The notes under the pieces are model-generated. The model did not search any database. It saw nothing but the letters and a program-made list of their open reading frames with translations, and was not told the origin of the DNA. 64,000 bases of DNA, taken from Eretmocerus hayati (Eukaryota > Arthropoda > Insecta > Hymenoptera > Aphelinidae). The stretch's first letter is position 1; each line of letters opens with the position of its first letter. The stretch covers positions 78,482,748-78,546,747 of the forward strand of contig CM056742.1 in assembly GCA_029851415.1 (NCBI GenBank). Direction: 5' to 3'. Below, piece by piece: positions 35,572 through 44,593 of the stretch. The translations under genes and the position numbers were made by a program.

Positions 35572-37878
35572 CACATTAGTAAACATTTCACGTCTGCTCA
35601 AACAATTTTTATTACTCTGAAAACGTGCGATTTCGGAATGTTTCAAGGGGGGAAATTGTAGCTTTTGACATGCAGAATCCGAATCCTTTTCCCTCGAAGA
35701 GCCTCTCCAACTCATACGCCCATGGCTAGCGAAAAACCGCAAAAATACTGCAAAAACAACAGTATTAAGGGTTTAACTCAGAGGGGAAGCAATTTGAGCA
35801 AATTTTCATGAGGAACAAAATTGTTTCATTTTTCAATACAAAATCGATGGTATGGTTGATTTTCCTGAAAAAGCCAATTTTTTTGGTTTTTTCTCATTTT
35901 GGAGGCTTTTCCGCCCGAATTTCGGAATGCACATTGCGGCAATCGAAAGAGCGGAAAATTTTACGTCGAAATATGTATTCGAAAAATTTTCTCTAAATTG
36001 ACCCAGTGTGACGTGAACTCGAAAAAAGAAGCGAAAACCTAAAAAACGCTTGGGAGACCACAAAAAGCTCTTGTAGCTCAAAAAAGAAGCAAGTTACGCA
36101 AATTTTGATGAGGAACAAAGTTATTGCATTTCTTAGTATAAATTAGGCATTTTATCTGGTTTTCCAAAAAAAGCCATTTTTGGGGGGTTTTGGCCACTCT
36201 TGAGGCTTTTTCAGCCGGATTCCAAAATTTCGACTGCGGCAATCGAAAGAACAGAAAATTTTACGTCAAAATATGTATTTCAAATTTTTTTCACATCCAC
36301 CCTGATTGCCGAGAACCAGAGGAATGAAGAAAAAATGGGAAAAAAGGCATGGGAGACCACAAAAAGCTCTTGTAGCTCAAAAAAGAAGCAATTTACGCAA
36401 ATTTTGATGAGGAACAAAGTTATTGCATTTCTTAGTATAAATTAGGCATTTTATCTGGTTTTCCAAAAAAAGCCATTTTTGGGGGGTTTTGGCCACTCTT
36501 GAGGCTTTTTCATCACTCGTACTCCGCTCAACTGTTGCATACCGCTCATAGTGGATGGAAGGAAAATGTTGAGAAACCCATTTCAATGTAAAATTTTTTG
36601 CTCTTTCGGTTCCCGCAGTCGAAATTTTGGAATCCGGCTGAAAAAGCCTCAAAAGTGGCCAAAACCCCCAAAATATGGCTTCTTCTGGAAAACCAGATGA
36701 ACTGCCTGATTTATACTAAAGAATGCAATAACTTTGTTCCTCATCAAAATTTGCGCAAATCGCTTCTTTTTCAAGCAACAAGAGCTTTTTGTGGTCTCCC
36801 AAGCGTTTTCCCCCATTTTTGCTTCATTCCTCTGGTTCTCGGCAATCAGGGTGGATGTGAAAAAAATTTGAAATACATATTTTGACGTGAAATTTTCTGT
36901 TCTTTCGATTGCCGCAGTCGAAATTTTGGAATCCGGCTGAAAAAGCCTCAAGAGTGGCCAAAACCCCCCAAAAATGGCTTTTTTTGGAAAACCAGATAAA
37001 ATGCCTAATTTATACTAAGAAATGCAATAACTTTGTTCCTCATCAAAATTTGCGTAAATTGCTTCTTTTTTGAGCTACAAGAGCTTTTTGTGGTCTCCCA
37101 TGCCTTTTTTCCCATTTTTTCTTCATTCCTCTGGTTCTCGGCAATCAGGGTGGATGTGAAAAAAATTTGAAATACATATTTTGACGTGAAATTTTCTGTT
37201 CTTTCGATTGCCGCAGTCGAAATTTTGGAATCCGGCTGAAAAAGCCTCAAGAGTGGCCAAAACCCCCCAAAAATGGCTTTTTTTGGAAAACCAGATAAAA
37301 TGCCTAATTCATACTAAGAAATGCAATAACTTTGTTCCTCATCAAAATTTGCGTAACTTGCTTCTTTTTTGAGCTACAAGAGCTTTTTGTGGTCTCCCAA
37401 GCGTTTTTTAGGTTTTCGCTTCTTTTTTCGAGTTCACGTCACACTGGGTCAATTTAGAGAAAATTTTTCGAATACATATTTCGACGTAAAATTTTCCGCT
37501 CTTTCGATTGCCGCAATGTGCATTCCGAAATTCGGGCGGGAAAGCCTCCAAAATGAGAAAAAACCAAAAAAATTGGCTTTTTAAGGAAAATCAACCATAC
37601 CATCGATTTTGTATTGAAAAATGAAACAATTTTGTTCCTCATGAAAATTTGCTCAAATTGCTTCCCCTCTGAGTTAAACCCTTAATACTGTTGTTTTTGC
37701 AGTATTTTTGCGGTTTTTCGCTAGCCATGGGCGTATGAGTTGGAGAGGCTCTTCGAGGGAAAAGGATTCGGATTCTGCATGTCAAAAGCTACAATTTCCC
37801 CCCTTGAAACATTCCGAAATCGCACGTTTTCAGAGTAATAAAAATTGTTTGAGCAGACGTGAAATGTTTACTAATGTG
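35572..37878. mobile_element. FB-like foldback built of about 300-bp units
   Basis: The ends are cacattagtaaacatttcac and its reverse complement. The 5-bp CGGCC is on both sides (35567-35571 and 37879-37883) and single in the other LTR, a good target duplication. The halves are near-identical reverse complements. Each arm is a tandem array: the gaggaacaaag motif falls at 35813, 36110 and 36410, and its mirror at 36734, 37033, 37333 and 37630, so units are 297-300 bp with three on the left and four on the right. This is the foldback (FB) plan of arms made of direct repeats. It has no coding capacity. Confidence 0.9.
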
Positions 37879-38142
37879 CGGCCGCGGAAGCGCGGCGCGG
37901 CTTCCTCTGGCCCGCGCAAGCGCTGCGCCGCCCGGCTTGGTGGGCTGGAAGGTGCTGCCACCACGCTGGTGGCGGGAGCCATCAGCCCGTTTGAAACGTC
38001 GTTGTCGTCTTCTTCTCGTCACCTCGGGCACCTCAACAAAAAAGTATAACACACGAAAATCAGACCCTGATTTACTTTGCCCGAGGTGGCGACGAGAGCT
38101 TCTGTGGGCGAGCTGGAACGTGCTGCAACGTTCCACGTTGCA

Positions 38143-38170
38143 TTACCCCCGGCTCCTCCCCCTCACCCTC
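38143..38170 (-). promoter_or_regulatory. Polypurine tract of the large element
   Basis: Read on the minus strand, gagggggaggagccggggg directly precedes the 3' LTR start. This is the expected place for the primer of plus-strand DNA synthesis. Confidence 0.8.
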
Positions 38171-38493
38171 CTGGGTGAGAAGAATTCGGAGTGGTCTCGT
38201 CCCGCCCACATCCACCCTCATCGTTACCTCGGCGGAATCATCATACATTGCTACACCGGTCAAAAATCAAAATCAAATCTATCAACTAGTCTTAAGGGCT
38301 AAATCAACTCGAATTCTCAAATCAAAGGGGGCAGGGTTCTCTAACTACTAGGATCTGGGTTCGGATACTTGGGAAAGAAGGATATCAAAGTTTCTCTTAC
38401 TTGGCGGATTTCTTCGGCTCTGTTGAGCCTGGCGGATTCTGTCGGAGAAGGCCGCATACATCTGTTCGTGTACTGACTGCGGCATGGTGACTG

Positions 38494-40806
38494 CTACGGC
38501 GACCAGCGCCCGGAACTCTTCCTGGTCGCGGGGGTCATGGCCGCCATCAGCCGTGTCAGACCCGGAATCGGTATGGTTACGCTGGCCGGAGCCGAGCTGT
38601 TGACGGCTGCAGCAGCGATGTTGGGTGGTGGCGTGGCTGAGACTGTGGTGAATATGGTCCTTGGGGCTGGTACCGGTGCCACTGTGGCGGGTGGGGGGTC
38701 TGGAGCTGAGGTGGAGACCAATTCCATTCGGAGTTGCCCTGCGGCTGGTGCTTCGACGTGCCTCTCTTCCGGTAGCAACGGGAACGGTCGGGGTAGAGTT
38801 GTGGTTCTCTCGGCTCCGCTGTCCCGCACGGGTGGTAGCGTATGTGGCCTGCGCAGGAACCGCACGGGCTCTCCTGTGTCCATGGTGGCGCTGCCAGGTG
38901 GTGGTGTAGTCGGTGGCCTGGTGGGTTCCCGCTCGTCCTGATGCCTCGTCGTGGCGGATGGTGGTGGAGTTGAGGGGGGTTGAGAGACAGCGGCGGATTG
39001 ATTGGGCTGTTCCCTAACCCTCTCGCTCTCCATGGGTGCGGGCTGCATTTCTGGCTCTTGTGGCGGGCGGGTGACAGTCGCCGACGGGCCAAAACGAGCC
39101 TCGTGAGCCGGACGACCCTCCCACAGCGTATATGCCGCGACACAGCGCGGACAATTGTGGGCAGCTACCCGGCGCCGACCGCGATTAAAACAGTGAAACC
39201 ACGGTCTTGGAGCCGGGCAGCGTGTTGATATATGGCCACTCTTCCAAAATCGGAAGCAGGTGTGTGGCGGCGGGTCGTCCTCGTCCAGAGGCAATGCCTC
39301 CAGCCACTGGAACCGCGTGCCTCTTCTTATTGGTCCGGGCCTTGTCGTCGGGGTGACGATTCTCCTGGGCTCGGTGCTCTGTTGCTCCAGTGTCGGTGGT
39401 GTCGCGGTGGCCGGGGGAGATTGGTCCTCCAATCGTGCCAACCGGGCCGCTTCCTCGGCGAGGCGATGAATCTCCTCCTGCAATGGGTCCGCGGGGCCTG
39501 GTATAGCTTGGGCCAAGGTGGCGGGTCCCGGAGGTGGAGAGTAGTCCCGTTCCGCGGGTGCCTGGTAGTCCACATGATCCTCCAGGGTCATGTGGCGATT
39601 GGGGTTGCGTCGACGGCGTTTAGAAGAGTCGTCGTGACGCAACATCGGCTCCTCTTGCCGTTGTTGATGCTGTACCTGGTGGCGCGGGCGCTCTGGTTCT
39701 CTGTGTCTAATAGACAAACGTTCATAATCACGTTCCATTGCGCGTCGATTGTCCCTGGCTTGGATCCGTTCCCTGCGGATCTGCAACGCGATTCCTGGAG
39801 TCCACTCCGATCCGGTCCGTGTACGTGTCCGTTTGCCTCTGTACGGCTGGGGGTATTGGATGGGCTGGTCCGGGCGGAAAATTCGGGCCGCCTCGTCCCT
39901 CCGGTCCAGGTATCCTTGCCAGCCTCGCTCGGGATCCCAATTTTGACGCAGCTGGAGCTCGACGGCTGTTTCCAACTCACGTCGTTCTGAGGCCGGGAGG
40001 TTTGGTGGAGCGATGATGAGCGAGGGTTCGCGGAACTCATCGGGTGCCGCGGCTCCAGCTGCTTCTCCACGGGCGGTGGAAGGGATCGGTCGGGGTATTG
40101 ATCTCGGTGGAGTCGTGGTGCGGCGGACAGATGGCGGAGATGGTGGCCACTCGAACTGTCCGGGGTCCACTTCCTGCTGGGTTGGAGCACCCCTGGGCTC
40201 CAACCAATCTTGCAGCTCTTGTTGAGCTCTAGCGGAGTCCGCCACAGGATCCGAGCCGGAATCCAGGGTCGGTTCCGCTTCCTCCGTGAGCGCTGCAAGC
40301 GGTGCTGCCGCCGGTGGACAATGCTGAGTTGGGGCTTTAGCACCCACTGGCTCGGGCCTCACGCGGCATCGTCTCTCTCGCAAGCGTCTCTCCACCGTCG
40401 GGGCGCGCGGAATCGCTCCTAGGTGGCGCGACGGTCCACCGATGCTGGGAGGCGCTCTGTCTTCACGTGGAGTAAGCGGACTGCTGTTTCCGCTGTCTCG
40501 TCCCTCTTCCTGCGCTGGCTGTGGCTGCTGTAGTTCTGCTCGACGGGGTTCCGGAGTGTCTCGCGAGGAGTGGTCGTCGCTCAGACCACTGTCTGACGTT
40601 AGCGGTCCACGACTTCCACTCCTCTCGCGAGATGCCCGGCGAGCCCGACGTACCTGGGAGTTTGACCTCCAGACTGTCGTTGCCTCCAGAAGGTCGTCGG
40701 GTCTCGCGATGCTCCGGAAATCCTCCGGGCAGGGTGAGCAGCTGCGGTCTCGAGACGGATCTTCTGCCATACCTGCAAGGAAGCAGAACAAAAAAAACTT
40801 TCTCAT
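38494..40806 (-). CDS. Third ORF of the large retroelement, Pro/Arg-rich with zinc-knuckle relics
   Basis: This intact ORF of 770 codons lies between pol and the 3' LTR, where an env gene would be. It shows no transmembrane anchor, furin site or glycoprotein pattern, so env is unlikely. The first 12 residues are hydrophobic, but the better start may be the internal ATG at 40770-40768, just after a strong splice acceptor. The protein is very rich in Pro, Arg, Ser and Glu. Around residues 514-545 it has CFRFWKSGHISTRC, which looks like a CCHC knuckle with its second Cys changed to Phe. A second Cys/His cluster (HCFN...HNCPRC) follows. A gag-like nucleic-acid-binding or accessory protein is my best guess. 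The family is not recognised. Confidence 0.7.
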   Translation of the reverse strand: MRKFFLFCFLAGMAEDPSRDRSCSPCPEDFRSIARPDDLLEATTVWRSNSQVRRARRASRERSGSRGPLTSDSGLSDDHSSRDTPEPRRAELQQPQPAQEEGRDSGNSSPLTPREDRAPPSIGGPSRHLGAIPRAPTVERRLRERRCRVRPEPVGAKAPTQHCPPAAAPLAALTEEAEPTLDSGSDPVADSARAQQELQDWLEPRGAPTQQEVDPGQFEWPPSPPSVRRTTTPPRSIPRPIPSTARGEAAGAAAPDEFREPSLIIAPPNLPASERRELETAVELQLRQNWDPERGWQGYLDRRDEAARIFRPDQPIQYPQPYRGKRTRTRTGSEWTPGIALQIRRERIQARDNRRAMERDYERLSIRHREPERPRHQVQHQQRQEEPMLRHDDSSKRRRRNPNRHMTLEDHVDYQAPAERDYSPPPGPATLAQAIPGPADPLQEEIHRLAEEAARLARLEDQSPPATATPPTLEQQSTEPRRIVTPTTRPGPIRRGTRFQWLEALPLDEDDPPPHTCFRFWKSGHISTRCPAPRPWFHCFNRGRRRVAAHNCPRCVAAYTLWEGRPAHEARFGPSATVTRPPQEPEMQPAPMESERVREQPNQSAAVSQPPSTPPPSATTRHQDEREPTRPPTTPPPGSATMDTGEPVRFLRRPHTLPPVRDSGAERTTTLPRPFPLLPEERHVEAPAAGQLRMELVSTSAPDPPPATVAPVPAPRTIFTTVSATPPPNIAAAAVNSSAPASVTIPIPGLTRLMAAMTPATRKSSGRWSP
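40768..40800 (-). promoter_or_regulatory. Candidate 3' splice site upstream of ORF3
   Basis: On the minus strand a T-rich run, then gttctgcttccttgcag, ends at 40773 and is followed two bases later by ATG (40770-40768) in the ORF3 frame. The polypyrimidine tract plus CAG is a textbook acceptor. It would give ORF3 its own spliced mRNA, as env-like genes have in some LTR elements. The donor was not identified. Confidence 0.55.
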
Positions 40807-40848
40807 TACTCTTCGTTGAGGCGGATGGCGGAATTTCTACTCATGCGT

Positions 40849-42738
40849 CTAGCCAGTCTTTCGGGGAGGGATCCAACGTTTGAGGTGGGATATGTGGGTT
40901 GGGGCAGTCCGTTGGCCAGTGGGTCCCTCCATTACGTAAACGACCGTAGATTTGACTTCTATGGTCAGCGGACCCTCGTATTTCGGAGCTAACTTGGCGT
41001 TGAACCGATTCGCGGCGTTAGACAGGAAATGCGTTCTCCTTCCCACTACGTCTCCCACATTGAACGTGAAATTCTTCCTACCCTTGTTATATGTTTCAGC
41101 TTGCTTTGCTCGACTCTCGGCGTTATGGCGGACGACTAGTTCCCGCAACGCGTCTAAACGTTTCATTCTATCCGTCCAGTCTTGGACCCCCATCTTCTCG
41201 ATCAATTCTTCACCCTCCAGTTCGCGACGCAGGCTTTTTACTGGAGTGGGATGACGTCCGAAATTGAGAAACGCTGGCGAGACTTTCGTGCTGGATTGCA
41301 CTGCGGTGTTCATCGCATGGCGGAACTCCTGGGTGTGGTCATCCCAATTGCGGTGATCATTCTTCACAAATTGAGAGATCATTGTTTTGAGCGTCTTATT
41401 GGAACGCTCCGTTGGATTGGCTGACGGCCAATATGGTGGCGTCTTGACGTGACGTACTCCGTGTTCTTCCAACATGGCGTCTACAATTTTGTTGTCGAAC
41501 TCCTCACCATTGTCGGATAGAAAGTACAGTGGCGTCTCCCAACGAAACAGGATCAATTCATCAATCGCGGCGGCTACCTCCTTCCCCTCGACGCGTCTTA
41601 ATGGTTTTACTTCCACCCAGCGTGTGAACAAGTCCTGTATGACCAGCAAGTACTTGAACCCCTTTTTGCTCGGCGGAAATTCCATTAGATCGGCGGAGAT
41701 GACGGACCATGGTCGCTCGACTACTTTGTTTCCCATGTGGCCAAGCGGGCCTGTTTGGGGCATTTTGTATTGTTGGCACAATTGACACTCTTTCACGGAT
41801 ATTCTCGCATCTGTGTACATGCCTTGCCAGTAGTAATCTCGAGCTAGTCGATCATACGTTTTTTCAATGCCCATGTGACCCGACGAGGCGAGGCAATGAG
41901 CTCGCTCTAAAGCGTCACGTCTCCTATGGACTGGCACGACAAGTCTCCATTTTTCTTCCGGAAATGTGATTGGATCCAGAAGCGTGCTATGGCTATGATG
42001 ATAAATCAAGCCATTCACCTCCCTCCAATCCTTGAACTGGTCCGGATTCGCACGAATCTTCTCGGCCAGCTTCAAGTATTCGGAATCCTTCTTCGCGTCT
42101 TCGGCGGAACATTGTATTTCGGTTACCGTCGGATCCACGGCATCTGTCGTCTCGTCTGCTACTTCTGCTGCTCCGATTTCGGCGTCTTCTGGCTCGTTCA
42201 TTCGAGAAAGGCAATTTGGCACTTCATGGAGCTTTCCACTCCGGTGTATCACCTCGAAGTCCCAATTCTGGAGTTCGAGTGCCCAGCGAGCGAGACGCCC
42301 AGTCGGATCTTTCAGATTTTGGAGCCATTTTAGGGCACTGTGATCTGTTATCACTTGAAATTGGTACCCCTCAATGTAAGGTCGTAGTTTTTTGATCGCC
42401 CAGACCACCGCTAGCAGCTCCCTCTCGCTGACCGTATAATTTCGCTCTGCTGGCGAAAGACTGCGGCTCAGGTAGACAATAGGGTGCTCACCGTCTTCCC
42501 CTTCTTGGGTCAGCACGGCTCCCAAGCTATAGGCGGATGCATCGGTCTGTATGGCGAACATTTTTGAGAAATCAGGTCTAGCGATCACCGGGGCGCTCGT
42601 CAAGGCCTGTTTCACTTTATCGAACGCTTCTTGCTGTTCTTCGCCCCATGACCATGGCGTATCTTTCCGAAGAAGCTTCAGTAACGGTACTTTTATTTCG
42701 GCGTCATGGTCGATAAATCTTGAGTACCACGTCACCAT
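40849..42738 (-). CDS. RNase H-integrase region of the large element
   Basis: An open frame of 629 codons from the first in-frame Met. It is really the continuation of pol after a frame slip near 42808. RNase H has TDAS (residue 66), SERE (about 104) and TDH (132). Integrase has an HHCC zinc domain (H281, H288, C318, C321) and a catalytic core with Asp in ADLMEF (350), SDNG (409) and Glu in NPTERSN (444), one residue tighter than the usual 35-residue gap. The C-terminal domain carries a GPLTI block and ends ISHLKRW. The catalytic residues look intact. It stops 43 bp before the ORF3 start region. Confidence 0.9.
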   Translation of the reverse strand: MVTWYSRFIDHDAEIKVPLLKLLRKDTPWSWGEEQQEAFDKVKQALTSAPVIARPDFSKMFAIQTDASAYSLGAVLTQEGEDGEHPIVYLSRSLSPAERNYTVSERELLAVVWAIKKLRPYIEGYQFQVITDHSALKWLQNLKDPTGRLARWALELQNWDFEVIHRSGKLHEVPNCLSRMNEPEDAEIGAAEVADETTDAVDPTVTEIQCSAEDAKKDSEYLKLAEKIRANPDQFKDWREVNGLIYHHSHSTLLDPITFPEEKWRLVVPVHRRRDALERAHCLASSGHMGIEKTYDRLARDYYWQGMYTDARISVKECQLCQQYKMPQTGPLGHMGNKVVERPWSVISADLMEFPPSKKGFKYLLVIQDLFTRWVEVKPLRRVEGKEVAAAIDELILFRWETPLYFLSDNGEEFDNKIVDAMLEEHGVRHVKTPPYWPSANPTERSNKTLKTMISQFVKNDHRNWDDHTQEFRHAMNTAVQSSTKVSPAFLNFGRHPTPVKSLRRELEGEELIEKMGVQDWTDRMKRLDALRELVVRHNAESRAKQAETYNKGRKNFTFNVGDVVGRRTHFLSNAANRFNAKLAPKYEGPLTIEVKSTVVYVMEGPTGQRTAPTHISHLKRWIPPRKTG

Positions 42739-44593
42739 CCCCAGGAACGATCGCAGTTGTCGCAGGTTTCTTGGCGGAGGGAATTCCCGTACGGGCGTTA
42801 CCTTCCGGGCGGAGGCCCTCAGAGTCCAAGATAAAGCCTAGATAATTCACCTCGCCACAGCGAATTTGACATTTTTCCGGATTCATCTGGAGTCCGGCAT
42901 CTACAAGGCGCTCCAACACTATCTTCAGGTATTTTTCATGGGCTTCGTACGTGTCTGTCGCAATAATAATATCGTCTAAATACACGAAGACAAATGGCTC
43001 TAGCTCTGGGCCTAATATTTCGTCGATCATGCGCTGCCAGGTCGCGGGTGCATTACAGAGCCCGAAGGGCATTACGCACCAGCACCAGGAGCCGACGCCT
43101 GGAAAGCTGAAACAGGTATACTCCTGGCACTCCTCCGCTACTCGGATATGATGGTACGCGCTTTTTAAATCTATCTTTGACAGGTACTTCGCCTTCCGCA
43201 ACTTATCCAAGATGGAGTCCATGTTGGGGAGGGGGTACGTGTCCTTCTTCGTCTTCTTATTCAAGTCTCGATAGTCGATGCAGAAACGGTAAGTACCGTC
43301 TGATTTCCTGATCAACACTGGAGCACTGCTCCAAGCACTCTGACATGGGCGAATACGCTTGAGACCGTACATGGCTTTGACCTTCTCCCTAGCAATCTCG
43401 AGCATCTTGGGAGAGAGGCGTCGCGGGCGGTGGCGGACAGGAGTAAAATCTATCAGTTCAATTTTATGAACTCCGCGATCTGTTAGTCCGACTTTGCCCG
43501 CTGCCTTGGCGGTCGTTTCACGCACCACTCCTTCTAGGTGGGCTTTACCCCCCTCTTCTACTACTACCAGTCCCGCGCACTCGGCATATATACGGTTTTC
43601 CGGTTCTTCTCTTCGACGTCCTACGAAATTTCGGTAATCCCCCTGAAGTACTCTCCATTGCCCATCGGCATTTCGAGAGTCGGATTTCCACGCGTTCATA
43701 AAGTCCATTCCCAGAACCATGTTGTACGACGTGCCGTGCACTGCTCCCATCACAATGGTTCGGGAACGTCCATTAATTTCCATAGTCATCTTCAACAGTC
43801 CCAATGCTTGGGTGACGTTTTTGCCCACAGCTCCTCTCAACACGCTTCGCTTGTGACAAAGACGCTTCTCGTAAAATTTCGCTATTTTTGGCCCGACGGA
43901 GGATACCTGTGCTCCAGGGTCGTACAACGCCATGAATGACTTTCCTCCCAAGATGACCTCGACAAAGTTACGAGGTGCGGCTTGTGCGGCGGGCCCATCT
44001 GCAATTTCTTCCTGACTCCAAGTTTCCACTTTCGCCCTGATGGCGTCGTCTGGGGCGTCCCCCATTCGAATTCCCTCTAGGCTTGGTGCGTCGGCGACCG
44101 CTGCCTCTTCGTGTCAGGGCGTTTTCAGGTCGGTTGTAGGTATTCCGGTGAGGTGATCAGTCTCACGTTGTCCCTTACCGTCCCCATCCACTCCCTTGTC
44201 CACCTCAACAGTGTCACTTCTTCTCGTTGTCAGTGGGTGTTTGCGTATGGCACCCATCGCTGAAGTCATCTCTACTTCGTGCCATTCCCTTGGTGGAGGC
44301 GGATTCAAATCAGATTCGGCGGAATTTGCATGATTTCCCTCAGCATACAGGTCAGGCGTTTCTTCGTCGTCGTCGCTAGTCGTCCAGTTGCTTGCTACCA
44401 GCCGAGATGGATACGTGTTACCAATCTCGCTGTTGACTTCCCTCTCGGCCGCGAGGGGGTCTGCACCAAGCATCACTGGTGCTTCATCGTATTCGCTCTT
44501 CACTTCGAATTTTGGGGAGCAGGAGGGGTTCCCCCCTGCGCTCCCGCGGGTCCGTTTCCCGAGTACTTTAACGCCCATTTGCAATCTGGGCAT
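42704..44593 (-). pseudogene. Protease-reverse transcriptase region of the large element
   Basis: The pol frame is -1 to gag and overlaps its end. It has one in-frame TGA (44116-44114), which separates a 159-codon linker from the 453-codon protease-RT ORF. The protease has ALYDPGAQVSS at residues 46-56, so the canonical DTG/DSG triad reads DPG. Later a LGMDF block closes the fold. RT shows CIDYRDLN, KIDLKSAYH (Asp 299), MPFGLCNAP and the catalytic VYLDD (362-365). A frame slip near 42808, just after LGFILDSEGLRPEG, breaks it from RNase H-integrase. With a stop and a slip, pol is not expressible from this copy without recoding. Confidence 0.87.

Larger units (their letters stand above)
33050..38142 (-). 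repeat. 3' LTR of the large element, with LINE and foldback inserted
   Basis: Blocks 33050-33944, 35311-35571 and 37884-38142 align to the 5' LTR (48582-50010) with few differences. The LINE fragment sits in the (CT)n run and the 2.3-kb foldback at CGGCC. Subtracting both leaves about 1.41 kb, against 1.43 kb for the other LTR. Confidence 0.9.

Noticed and set aside
39232..39990. Plus-strand ORF of 252 codons
   Set aside because: Antisense to ORF3 in a GC-rich region; other overlapping frames are also open there, and no domain is seen.
38494..40806. Envelope gene in the third ORF
   Set aside because: No membrane anchor, no glycoprotein-like cysteine pattern and extreme Pro/Arg richness.
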